Source: an uncultured Lachnospiraceae bacterium
GTDB taxonomy: Bacteria > Bacillota > Clostridia > Lachnospirales > Lachnospiraceae
Direction of reading: 5' to 3'
Length of the DNA: 44,668 nucleotides
NCBI GenBank assembly: GCA_949840465.1
Contig: CATKXE010000019.1
Coordinates: forward strand, 1-44,668
Positions within the stretch are counted from its first letter, which is position 1. Each line of letters begins with the position of its first letter. The translations under genes and the position numbers were made by a program. The notes below the pieces were generated by a model that was given only the letters and a program-made list of their open reading frames with translations, ran no database searches and had not been told where the DNA came from. Below are positions 23,414-31,489 of this stretch, piece by piece.

Positions 23414-25600
23414 TTATACCTGTTTTAAATAGAACTGGAAGGAACTGTACTCGGGAACTTCCCTGTCAATGGGCAGCCCGGCATGCATCAGTGCGGCGCC
23501 GGAAACAATCTGTTCTCCCTCATTGATCCGGTACATAGCATCCGGCACAAGCCCCTTGGCCCGCACATATTCCTGAGGGCCGTTACAGGTGAGATTGGTC
23601 ACCACGACGCTTAAAAGGGATTCCTTCTTATCCTTTGTCACATGCTGCCACGCGGTCATATTGCCTGTTTCAAACGGATTGCTCAACCGATAATAGTCCC
23701 CGCCAAAGATGATCGGATAATATTTTTTAAACAGCTCGCTCTGTTCTCTGCAAATCTCCTGTTCTTCCTCTGTCAGTTTGGCCGCATCCAGCTCATAGCC
23801 GAATGTCCCGCACATGGCAACCACTGCCTTGGTCTGCAGAGGCACAAATTTTCCGCTGTCAGAGATGTGCGCCCCCATGGTCGAAATCGGATAGACAAAC
23901 GAAGTCCCATAATGCAGTTTCAAACGGTCGATCGGGTTGCTGTTGTCACTGACCCAATACTGCGGATAATAATAGAGCATAGCCGGGTCATACCGCCCTC
24001 CGCCTCCGCTGCAGCCCTCAAACAGAATATCCGGGTGGGTCAGGATGATCTCATCCATGACACGGTACAGCCCCAGAATATAGCGGTGGTAGACTTCCCC
24101 CTGCCTCTCCGCGGGAAGTACATTGGACCAGATATCCGCAAGGGAACGATTGATATCCCACTTCATATAGTAGATATTGGCGTCATCCAGGATTGCATTC
24201 ACGCTTTTGATCACATAATCCTGCACTTCCCTGCGGCCCATGTCCAGAGCTATCTGGTTCCGGCTGCGCACCGCATGGCGTCCGGGAATCTGCATGGCCC
24301 ATTCCGGATGGGCGCGATACAGGTCGCTGTCTTCTGATACCATCTCGGGCTCGAACCAGATCCCGAATTTCATTCCAAGTCCGTTGATCTGCTCCACCAG
24401 CTTATGTAAACCGCCCTTGATCTTTTCTTCATTGACTACCCAGTCGCCAAGCCCGCTGTTGTCGTCGTCCCTCTTTCCAAACCAGCCGTCGTCCATGACC
24501 AGCATATCAACGCCCATATTTTTAGCTGCTTTTGCAATTTCCACCAGTTTTACATCATCAAAATCCATGAACGCCGCTTCCCAGCTGTTGATCAGCACAG
24601 GGCGCTGCACCTCGGAGACGAACTTGCTCCTGCACAGATTGGAGCGGTAAAAGTCGTGGTATAAATGAGTCAGGCCTGTCAGGCCGCGCTCGGTAAATGC
24701 CATGACTACTTCCGGCGCTTCAAAGGTTTCCCCGGGCTTAATCTCATATACAAACTGTCTGGGGTGGATTCCCATCACCAGACGGAGCTGGTCATACTGA
24801 TCCAATTCGATTTCCGCAAGGAAATTACCGCTGTATACAAGGGAAACTCCGTAACATTTCCCAAAATCTTCGCTGGTTTCTTTATCGCAAAGGACCACAA
24901 ACGGATTCTGCTGATGGCTGGAAGATCCGCGCACGCTCCCGATGGTATGGATGTGGTGGGTCAGCCGCTGTCTTTCCATCTGGCGTTCCTGCCCGTACCT
25001 GCCCGGCAGGCTGACCAGATCCATATCGTGTCCGTTTAAAAAGTCAAGACAGACTGACATGATTTTCTTTAACTGAATAGGAGCGTCCCCCCTGTTATGA
25101 ACCTTTACGGCACGGGTAATCATATCCGCCGCCTCGAATACACTGTATAATAGAATCACTTCCACATCGCTGATATCATCTGACAGCACGATCTCAAGAG
25201 TGTCCACCTTTTCATCCTCTCTTGCAAAAGTACAGGGCATGGTATCCAGCTGATATTTTTCTTCCCGCACAGTGAAGCGCTCGACTTTTCCATTAAAAGA
25301 ATAACTTCCGTCCCCATTGACGACCTCAATGCTCGCGGTACGGAAATCTCCCTGCTGCTGAGTGGTGAACTCCTGGGGCTGGGCATCCAGAGAAAAAGTC
25401 CTGGCATTCCTTGACTCATAGGGATTTCCTGAAAACCCCCTGTCATACTGCATGATCTGGTAGCTCAAATCTGCATCATAGATCGTGGGTCCATAATAGA
25501 GATGCAGCAAATAGTCCAGATTTCCTATTTTCATTTGATAAGACGAGTTTTTTGTCTGCAGTGTAATGGTTTTTGTCTGTTCATTAAATATAATCGACAT
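23414..25600 (-). CDS. Alpha-galactosidase, glycoside hydrolase family 36
   Basis: A 729-residue cytoplasmic enzyme that removes alpha-1,6-galactose from raffinose-type sugars or melibiose. The N-terminal beta-sandwich (about 1-320) is followed by a TIM barrel with VMDDGWFGKRDDD, the nucleophile motif YMKWDINRS and the acid/base segment VSDNSNPIDRL, and a C-terminal beta domain. The length and all motifs match GH36. The Met at 25600 follows AGGAGG; the longer frame to 25708 lacks support. No signal peptide and no transporter gene lie nearby, so uptake must be coded elsewhere. Confidence 0.95.
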   Translation of the reverse strand: MSIIFNEQTKTITLQTKNSSYQMKIGNLDYLLHLYYGPTIYDADLSYQIMQYDRGFSGNPYESRNARTFSLDAQPQEFTTQQQGDFRTASIEVVNGDGSYSFNGKVERFTVREEKYQLDTMPCTFAREDEKVDTLEIVLSDDISDVEVILLYSVFEAADMITRAVKVHNRGDAPIQLKKIMSVCLDFLNGHDMDLVSLPGRYGQERQMERQRLTHHIHTIGSVRGSSSHQQNPFVVLCDKETSEDFGKCYGVSLVYSGNFLAEIELDQYDQLRLVMGIHPRQFVYEIKPGETFEAPEVVMAFTERGLTGLTHLYHDFYRSNLCRSKFVSEVQRPVLINSWEAAFMDFDDVKLVEIAKAAKNMGVDMLVMDDGWFGKRDDDNSGLGDWVVNEEKIKGGLHKLVEQINGLGMKFGIWFEPEMVSEDSDLYRAHPEWAMQIPGRHAVRSRNQIALDMGRREVQDYVIKSVNAILDDANIYYMKWDINRSLADIWSNVLPAERQGEVYHRYILGLYRVMDEIILTHPDILFEGCSGGGGRYDPAMLYYYPQYWVSDNSNPIDRLKLHYGTSFVYPISTMGAHISDSGKFVPLQTKAVVAMCGTFGYELDAAKLTEEEQEICREQSELFKKYYPIIFGGDYYRLSNPFETGNMTAWQHVTKDKKESLLSVVVTNLTCNGPQEYVRAKGLVPDAMYRINEGEQIVSGAALMHAGLPIDREVPEYSSFQFYLKQV

Positions 25601-25781
25601 AATCGGCCTCCTGTTCTGTGGTTTTGCTCTTAGCGACCGCATGAAAGCGCCCTCACAGTCCGTTCGGGCTGTTCCCACGCAGTTCTGTAGCCAAAAGTAG
25701 TATACCACGGAACAAAGGCCGAAATGAATAGTTATAATATACGGAAAAATATCGAAAAAGTTGGTTATTTATACTGCTTTT

Positions 25782-26418
25782 CTATGGCCTGATCACAGCG
25801 CCTGCCTGTTCCATTGTTTCCACAATATCATACATATTGGTCACTGTCCCAACCGCCAGCTTTTCTTTGATTCCATAAAAATCAAGACAGGTCCCGCAGG
25901 TCATGATATTGACCCCGTCTGCTTCTAACTCCTTAAAATCGTCCAGAGAATCCGAACCTTCACAAGTAAGATATGCTCCCGAATTGTAGCACAGAATTGT
26001 TTCCGGCAGTACATCCTGCCTGGTCAACGCAAAAATAAAAGCCTTCATCAGCGCCTTCCCCAGCTTCTCTTCCCCGCCCCCCATCACATTGGCGGACAGC
26101 ACGACAGCCAGCCCTTTCTTTCGGGAGTCTGTGCGGCAGGCTATCTCCTCCTCTCCGGCTTCCTCTGCCAAAGCCGAAGCAGGATCCCCATTCACTGCAA
26201 CCTGTATGGTCACTTCATATTCCTTTTCCCCCTTTTTCTCCCCTGCCGCCGCAAGCCCTTTCTGTGCAGCAAACTTCTTCAGGTTCTGGACTGCAATCTC
26301 ATTGTCCACAAGAACCGCCAGGACGCCGTCCTCTTTAAATTCCCCCACGGCCTTCTTTGCATTCACCACTGGCAGCGGACATGCCAGGCCTCTCGCATCT
26401 ACAACTTTTTTCTCCATA
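25782..26418 (-). CDS. yedF: Sulfurtransferase-like selenium metabolism protein YedF
   Basis: A 211-residue protein with an N-terminal TusA-like domain (residues 1-75, with DARGLACPLPVV, whose Cys is the presumed sulfur or selenium carrier) joined to a DsrE-like domain (about 110-210, with ILCYNSGAYLTCEGS and MTCGTCLDFYGI). This fusion is the selenium-linked YedF family, found with selD where selenium goes into molybdenum hydroxylases or tRNA. The start at 26418 follows GGAGGT; the longer frame from 26480 runs back into repeat copy E and is rejected. A DUF3343 gene lies just upstream. Confidence 0.92.
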
Positions 26419-26449
26419 CTATATACCTCCAATTTCGTTTTTTCTATTG

Positions 26450-26513
26450 ATTCCCGCAAAGCAGCAAGCCAAACAGACATGTTGGCATGTCTGTCTGGCG
26501 GCTGCCTTGAGGG
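26450..26513 (-). repeat. 150-bp intergenic repeat family, partial copy E (reverse orientation)
   Basis: On the minus strand GGCAGCCGCCAGACAGACATGCC and TTTGGCTTGCTGCTTTGCGGGAATC match the right-hand part of copy D. The stem ACAGACATG-TTGG-CATGTCTGT makes a compact palindrome at 26473-26493. It lies between the DUF3343 gene and yedF. Confidence 0.5.
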
Positions 26514-26535
26514 TAAAATCCTCTTTCCAAAAAAT

Positions 26536-26772
26536 CTAAACCATACATTCGCACATATCTTCCTCTTGAATCCCTATACTCTGCATAACCCCTTTTAATA
26601 CTTCCCGACAGTCCGGCCCGGCGCACCAGGCCAGCCCGCACCCCGCGGAAATCGCCCTTGGTACAGGAATCAGCCGCCCCGGCGCCTTCCGCTCCCTGCA
26701 TGCCTGCTCCATAGCCATGGCATCCGCTGTCGTGCGGAAAGTCACTATTAACTGTAAACGCTTTTCTCTCAT
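26536..26772 (-). CDS. DUF3343 protein, putative Se/S carrier
   Basis: A 78-residue protein with the DUF3343 pattern: an opening strand VTFRTTADAMAMEQ, the PGRLIPVPRAISAGCGLAW motif with a conserved Cys near residue 46, and a helical tail ending in acidic residues. Families of this kind accompany yedF and selD and are proposed to handle sulfur or selenium. The ATG at 26772 lies just after a GGGGACGGG stretch. It is about 118 bases upstream of yedF on the same strand, with a degenerate repeat between them. Function is inferred from the pairing only. Confidence 0.85.
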   Translation of the reverse strand: MREKRLQLIVTFRTTADAMAMEQACRERKAPGRLIPVPRAISAGCGLAWCAGPDCREVLKGVMQSIGIQEEDMCECMV

Positions 26773-26864
26773 CACCCGTCCCCGCCTTGTTCCTTCTGCC
26801 TTCCGATACTACTTTTTTAGTATAGCTTTTATTTAAGCCCCCGTCTAATCGTAAAACAAAATAT

Positions 26865-26906
26865 GAACAGGCAGCTCATAGTTTTTTTCTATAAGCCGCC
26901 TGTTTC
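26865..26906 (-). terminator. Hairpin terminator of the hybrid kinase gene
   Basis: On the minus strand ACAGGCGGCTTATAG pairs with CTATGAGCTGCCTGT (one mismatch and a G-T) around seven A residues. A T-rich tail of broken runs follows. It begins 24 bases after the stop codon at 26930. Confidence 0.7.
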
Positions 26907-26929
26907 TGATCAAAATGCCGTCCTCTTTT

Positions 26930-29251
26930 CTATAGGACTTCTGCAATCGTGTTGAACATCTTAACCGTATCCAATGGCTTTGCAATATGCCCATCCATAC
27001 CTGCATCGGCAGCTTTATCACGGTCTTCTTTGAATGCATTGGCCGTCATAGCCAGGATGGGAATGGAAGCCTTTTTCGCATCTACAAATGCCCGGATGGA
27101 TCTGGCCGCATTATATCCGTCCATATTCGGCATCTGGATGTCCATGAGTACCAGATCATAATATCCTTCTTCCGCTTTCAGCAGCATATCAACACACTCA
27201 ACACCGTCCTTTGCCCTTTCCACAATACATCCTTTATCCGACAAAAGTTTCGTGGCAATCATTGCATTAATATCAATATCTTCGGCCAGCAGAATACGCT
27301 TGCCCTCAAACAGCGCACGGTTCAGCATCTCCATCTCCTGTGTGCGCTTTTCCGCAGGCGCTTCTCCCAGCCTGTGGGGGATCCGGATCGTCACCTTCGT
27401 CCCCTCGCCCTGTCGGCTTTCAATGGAAATGGTTCCCCGCATCAGTTCCACCAGATCTTTTACAATCGCCAGTCCCAACCCGGTTCCCTGAATGCCGCTG
27501 ACAGTGGAAGTCCGCTCTCTGGAAAAGGACTCGTAAGCGTGCGCCAAAAACTCTTTCGACATTCCGATTCCATTGTCACGGATTACAGTCTCTACACAGC
27601 AGGTATCAGGCGCATTTCCAGGCAGCTCTTCGAACGAAACATCAATGACGCCGCCCTCGGGGGTATACTTGACGGCATTACTTACAATATTCAGGAAGAT
27701 CTGCGAGTAATGCGTTGTATCAATATACATATACGGGTGCTCAATTTCCAGACTGATATTGCAGTCCAGATGCTTTTTCTTCAAATCACTGTCAAATATG
27801 GTGCACAGCTCGTTGAATGTATCCTTCACCCTGACAAGATCTTCCTCTATCATGACTTTCTGGTTTTCAATTCTGGCCAGTTCCAGAATATTATTGATCA
27901 GATCCAGAAGCTGTTTGGAGGAAGCGTCAATCTTTTTCAAATATTCCTTCTGCTTTGCCGGATCCTCTGTCTCCAATGCAAAATTCGTAAAGCCAAGAAT
28001 TGCGTTCATCGGCGTGCGGATATCGTGGGACATATTGAACAGAAATTCGGATTTCGCTTTGTTCGCCGTCTCTGCGCGTGCCACAGCAATTTCCAGCTGC
28101 TGGTGCTGTCTTTCCAGCTCTTCCTTCTGCCTTTTGACCTTTTCACTGAGCTCAAGCTTCTCAGAACTTTGCACCAGACTGTCAACCATGCTGTTAATAT
28201 GTGTGCTCAGTTCTAAAAATTCTTTGCTGTTTTTGACATTCACTTTCTTCTGAAGATCTCCGTTTTCAATCAACCTGAGATTTTCATTAATATTTTTGAG
28301 CTGGCCGATCACCGTTTTGTTCATGGTATTCGTAACAACGGAAACCAGAATCATGGAAATCATGATCAATCCGATCAGCAGCAGCAGTTCATTGATTATG
28401 ATAGACTGCATGGAAGACGCTACCGGAGCCGCCCATATAATATAATTGTCCCCAATCCTTTTGGACAGGCAGTGGCATAATACCTGATCCACCTTTGTGC
28501 AGAATGTGCCGTCCAACTTGAGTTGTTCCGCCTGAAAGCCAATTTCAGTGATGTCTTTATCAACGTCAGAAACAACGGTCGAGCCGACCACTTTTTCGGT
28601 ATCAGGGTTCACTGCGTACAGTTGATATCCCACCCCTGTCCTGAGCAGGGAAAAAATATAGGATAGTTCATTCTTCTCAGTTGCACGGACTACATTGGAG
28701 GGCGCCATCCCAATCTGTACAATGAACTCTCCGCCCTCGCTCCAGAGGGCAGAATACTGAACCAGTTTCCTCTCCGCAGTATTCGGCGTAATATCCTGCA
28801 CAAGTTCCAGCGATTTATCCTCCAGCAGCGGCCTGAAGAAACCGATCTGTTCACCGGACTCAAAGGAATATCCATAATATTCAGGGTGTGTTCCTGAGAC
28901 GATCACGCCATTTGCGTCAAAGATATGTATCTCATCCACCTCCAGATTTTCAGCGATCTTTTTCAGCTCATCCGTATCTTCTCTCGCTTCGGGATTGTAT
29001 TCAAGAATATAGGCGACTGTCCGCGCGTCATTGAGGCACATGGCGTTATACTGGGTCCTGACCTGTTCCAGCTCTTTTGAGTTCTCCTCCAGAATTTGTT
29101 CCACCTGACTGAATATCCGCCGTGCATTCTGTTCTGTCACTCCATGTGCGCCTGATATCTGTATCAGAGTGGAAAGAAACAGTATGACCATTACCATGAT
29201 CAGTGCTATCTTCTCCATGTTCCTCACAAAAATACTTTTTATAGTCAACAT
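26930..29251 (-). CDS. Hybrid sensor histidine kinase / response regulator
   Basis: A 773-residue membrane protein. One helix near residue 15-35, an extracytoplasmic Cache-like sensing domain (about 40-285), a second helix (about 290-312) and a HAMP region lead to a coiled coil. The HisKA domain has the phospho-acceptor in FLFNMSHDIRTPMNAILGF, and the ATPase domain has NIVSNAVKYTPEGG, DNGIGM and GTGLGLAI. A C-terminal receiver has LLAEDIDINAMIA and phospho-Asp in LVLMDIQMPNMDG. The Met at 29251 follows a GGGGGGGAGAG stretch; the longer frame is weaker. No separate DNA-binding regulator is next to it. Confidence 0.93.
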   Translation of the reverse strand: MLTIKSIFVRNMEKIALIMVMVILFLSTLIQISGAHGVTEQNARRIFSQVEQILEENSKELEQVRTQYNAMCLNDARTVAYILEYNPEAREDTDELKKIAENLEVDEIHIFDANGVIVSGTHPEYYGYSFESGEQIGFFRPLLEDKSLELVQDITPNTAERKLVQYSALWSEGGEFIVQIGMAPSNVVRATEKNELSYIFSLLRTGVGYQLYAVNPDTEKVVGSTVVSDVDKDITEIGFQAEQLKLDGTFCTKVDQVLCHCLSKRIGDNYIIWAAPVASSMQSIIINELLLLIGLIMISMILVSVVTNTMNKTVIGQLKNINENLRLIENGDLQKKVNVKNSKEFLELSTHINSMVDSLVQSSEKLELSEKVKRQKEELERQHQQLEIAVARAETANKAKSEFLFNMSHDIRTPMNAILGFTNFALETEDPAKQKEYLKKIDASSKQLLDLINNILELARIENQKVMIEEDLVRVKDTFNELCTIFDSDLKKKHLDCNISLEIEHPYMYIDTTHYSQIFLNIVSNAVKYTPEGGVIDVSFEELPGNAPDTCCVETVIRDNGIGMSKEFLAHAYESFSRERTSTVSGIQGTGLGLAIVKDLVELMRGTISIESRQGEGTKVTIRIPHRLGEAPAEKRTQEMEMLNRALFEGKRILLAEDIDINAMIATKLLSDKGCIVERAKDGVECVDMLLKAEEGYYDLVLMDIQMPNMDGYNAARSIRAFVDAKKASIPILAMTANAFKEDRDKAADAGMDGHIAKPLDTVKMFNTIAEVL

Positions 29252-29450
29252 GATGCACTCTCCCCCCCTTCCATGCATCTGTTCTGCAACATTAGAATGG
29301 AACATCCGATTGTTTTTATAGCTTTGATTATAAACTATAAACCTCCTTTTTACAAGGACTTTAGCGTTTCAGTCCCCTTACACGGAGCACGCCCCTGTTT
29401 TCTTTTTTATGCCGCTGATCCTCCGAAATCAACCGTCTGTCGCAGATCTG

Positions 29451-29479
29451 TTGAATTCCTCGTTTCTTTTTCTTATAAT
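29451..29479 (+). promoter_or_regulatory. Sigma-A promoter of the LytTR-DUF3021 operon
   Basis: TTGAAT (29451-29456) and a perfect TATAAT (29474-29479) are separated by 17 bases. The transcription start should be near 29486, giving a leader of about 108 bases. The rest of the 342-base gap before this gene holds nothing else that I can identify. Confidence 0.7.
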
Positions 29480-29593
29480 ACAGTCACAAAGTCAAAGCGG
29501 CCACAAAAAACGGGTGCAACGAACTTTTCATGAATGTTTTCACACCAAAGCCTGCTTTATCCGGCCGCGGACTTATTCAAGGAGGTGAACTTT

Positions 29594-30034
29594 ATGCAGA
29601 TTGAGTTCAAGATTGATGCTTCCTGCACAGAACCTAAAATTGTCGTCACTGCTGCTTCCATGACAGAAGAAGTACACCGTATCATACAGAGCCTTTCTGA
29701 AGATGTCCCGCAGGTGATATCCGGCAGCAAAGACGGCAAAATCGAGGTACTCGAACAGGCAGATTTAATCCGGATCTATACCGGTTCCGGGAAGGTATTT
29801 GCAGTGACTGGCAAAGGCGAATATGCCCTGAGGCTCAGGCTGTACGAGTTGGAAGAACGGCTAAGCCCGCACCAATTTGTCCGTATTTCCAATTCGGAGA
29901 TCATCAATCTGAAAAAAGTCCTGAACTTTGATTTAAGTTTTACAGGCACAATCTATGTAAAACTTTCAAACGGCACAGCGACCTATGTTTCCAGACGTTA
30001 TGTTTCCAAAATCAAAAAAATATTAGGAGTATGA
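29594..30034 (+). CDS. LytTR family DNA-binding transcriptional regulator
   Basis: A 146-residue regulator without a receiver domain. Residues about 45-145 form a LytTR domain with IEVLEQADLIRIYTGSGKV, the RISNSEIINLKKV segment and the closing RRYVSKIKKILG. The ATG at 29594 follows GGAGGTGAAC. It is followed after ten bases by a DUF3021 membrane protein gene; this pair is a frequent small module in Firmicutes in which the membrane protein is thought to modulate the regulator. The target is unknown and may be its own promoter. Confidence 0.92.
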   Translation: MQIEFKIDASCTEPKIVVTAASMTEEVHRIIQSLSEDVPQVISGSKDGKIEVLEQADLIRIYTGSGKVFAVTGKGEYALRLRLYELEERLSPHQFVRISNSEIINLKKVLNFDLSFTGTIYVKLSNGTATYVSRRYVSKIKKILGV

Positions 30035-30044
30035 GGTGAAGAAA

Positions 30045-30500
30045 ATGAAGAAGAACACTATTTTAAGAATCCTGTTGGGATTCCCGCTGGGAATCGCTGT
30101 GGGCTATGTGATCACGATCTGCATTTCCCTGGTCTGGGCTCAAGGATATTATTCTCCCTGCGTCCCGGAACTGATCGAAGCCATGGGAAATGAGATCAAC
30201 GCGGTTGTCCTGCAGGCGCTGCTTACCGGCGTGCTTGGAGCCGGTTTCGCGGGTTCCTCCGTAATCTGGGAAATTGAGCGTTTAAGCCTCGTAAAGCAGA
30301 CCGGAATATATTTTCTCGCCGTTTCCGTGTTCATGCTGCCGACCGCCTATTTCCTGTACTGGATGGAACACAGCGCAAGGGGAGCCCTGCGGTATTTTGG
30401 AATTTTTGTGCTGATCTTTGTGGGAATCTGGATCACACGGTTTCTAACCGGGAAGCGCAATGTCCGGCAGATGAATGAACACCTGCAAAAAATAAAATAG
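30045..30500 (+). CDS. DUF3021 membrane protein
   Basis: A 151-residue protein with four hydrophobic segments (about 8-28, 45-70, 85-105, 115-135) and a basic C-terminal tail, as in DUF3021 proteins. The ATG at 30045 follows GAGGTGAA and is chosen over the GTG at 30036, which overlaps that site. It is co-transcribed with the LytTR gene just upstream. Its role is not established; regulation of the partner is inferred from the common pairing. Confidence 0.85.
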   Translation: MKKNTILRILLGFPLGIAVGYVITICISLVWAQGYYSPCVPELIEAMGNEINAVVLQALLTGVLGAGFAGSSVIWEIERLSLVKQTGIYFLAVSVFMLPTAYFLYWMEHSARGALRYFGIFVLIFVGIWITRFLTGKRNVRQMNEHLQKIK

Positions 30501-30680
30501 GAGCTGTAATGGGGCTCCTTAAAATATCAAAATGATCCAGATTCCATGATACTTTTTTTGAATCTTCCCTTTGCTTTATCATACAGTTTTTCATATCACT
30601 ATTCTATTTTTCGACAAACAGCTTTTTTCATACAGATTCTGCTTGACTTTTCCCCTATATGGTTTTATCCTGTATAGGTA

Positions 30681-30811
30681 TACTGGGGCGCTGGGAAACT
30701 TTCTTTCACGGCTTTTTTGAAATATCCGCAGGATTGTTTCCAATACGGCTGAGATGCATTTATGCAGACCCTTAAAACTTGATCCGGGTAATGCCGGCGT
30801 AAGGAAAGGAG
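30681..30811 (+). promoter_or_regulatory. TPP riboswitch of thiT
   Basis: The aptamer is clear: ACTGGGGCGC at the 5' side, CGGCTGAGATGC, GACCCTTAAAACTTGATCC, and the closing GGGTAATGCCGGCGTAAGGAAA. The P3 stem is lengthened: GGGAAAC pairs with GTTTCC about 45 bases on, leaving a 40-base insertion. No terminator lies between aptamer and gene. The ribosome binding site GGAAAGGAG overlaps the aptamer's 3' end, so TPP is expected to block translation. Confidence 0.95.
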
Positions 30812-30820
30812 AATTTCATA

Positions 30821-31387
30821 ATGTCACACATTCACTCTATCACAGGCGGAAGTACGTCTTCTGCCGTCAGGAAACTCATTTTTTCTGCTATGGGGATTGC
30901 CCTTGCGATGGTCACTTCTTACATCAAGGTATGGAAGATGCCCATGGGCGGTTCTGTCACACTGTTATCCATGCTGTTTATCTGCCTGATCGGAAACTGG
31001 TTCGGGGCGAAATACGGAATTTTGACCGGAGCTGCATATGGGCTTTTGCAGTTTTTCATTGATCCGTATGTACTCTCTGTCCCGCAGGTGCTCCTTGATT
31101 ATCCGCTCGCTTTTGGCGCGCTGGGATTGTCAGGTTTTTTCAGCAACCGGAAATTCGGGCTCCACATCGGATATGCGGTGGGGGTGCTGGGCAGGTTTAT
31201 TTTTTCAACCTTGTCCGGCGTCATCTTTTTTGCCTCCTTTGCTCCTGACGGGATGAATCCATGGGTGTACTCCTCCCTGTATCAGGGAACTTACCTTGGG
31301 ATGGAGGGAATTGTCACACTGGTCGTCCTGTCCCTGCCGCCTGTTGCCAAGGCGCTTGATCTGGTAAAAAGGCAGGCCGTGGCCTGA
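30821..31387 (+). CDS. thiT: Energy-coupled thiamine transporter S component ThiT
   Basis: A 188-residue membrane protein with about six helices and the ThiT hallmarks: KMPMGGSVTLLSMLFI near residue 40, GILTGAAYGLLQFFIDPYVLSVPQVLLDYPLAFG around 70-103, and the Trp-containing GMNPWVYSSLYQ near 150. It binds thiamine outside and works with the shared ECF module (EcfA, EcfA', EcfT), which is not coded here. The upstream TPP riboswitch confirms the substrate. It is a one-gene unit with a terminator directly after. Confidence 0.96.
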   Translation: MSHIHSITGGSTSSAVRKLIFSAMGIALAMVTSYIKVWKMPMGGSVTLLSMLFICLIGNWFGAKYGILTGAAYGLLQFFIDPYVLSVPQVLLDYPLAFGALGLSGFFSNRKFGLHIGYAVGVLGRFIFSTLSGVIFFASFAPDGMNPWVYSSLYQGTYLGMEGIVTLVVLSLPPVAKALDLVKRQAVA

Positions 31388-31397
31388 AAAATCAAAG

Positions 31398-31425
31398 ACC
31401 CCGGAGCAGATACTGCATCCGGGGT
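31398..31425 (+). terminator. Intrinsic terminator of thiT
   Basis: ACCCCGGA-GCAG-ATA-CTGC-A-TCCGGGGT forms a hairpin with a single bulged A, followed by TTGGTTT. It begins 11 bases after the stop codon. Its CAAAGACCCCG start resembles the head of the 150-bp repeat family. Confidence 0.75.
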
Positions 31426-31489
31426 TTGGTTTCTAAGGATATCTCCGGGGATAGTTTCAATCTCTGTTATTTTGGGAGGATTTGCTCCA

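Noticed and set aside
26987..28216. A 409-residue plus-strand frame
   Set aside because: Shadow of the hybrid histidine kinase; no start signals and no family features.
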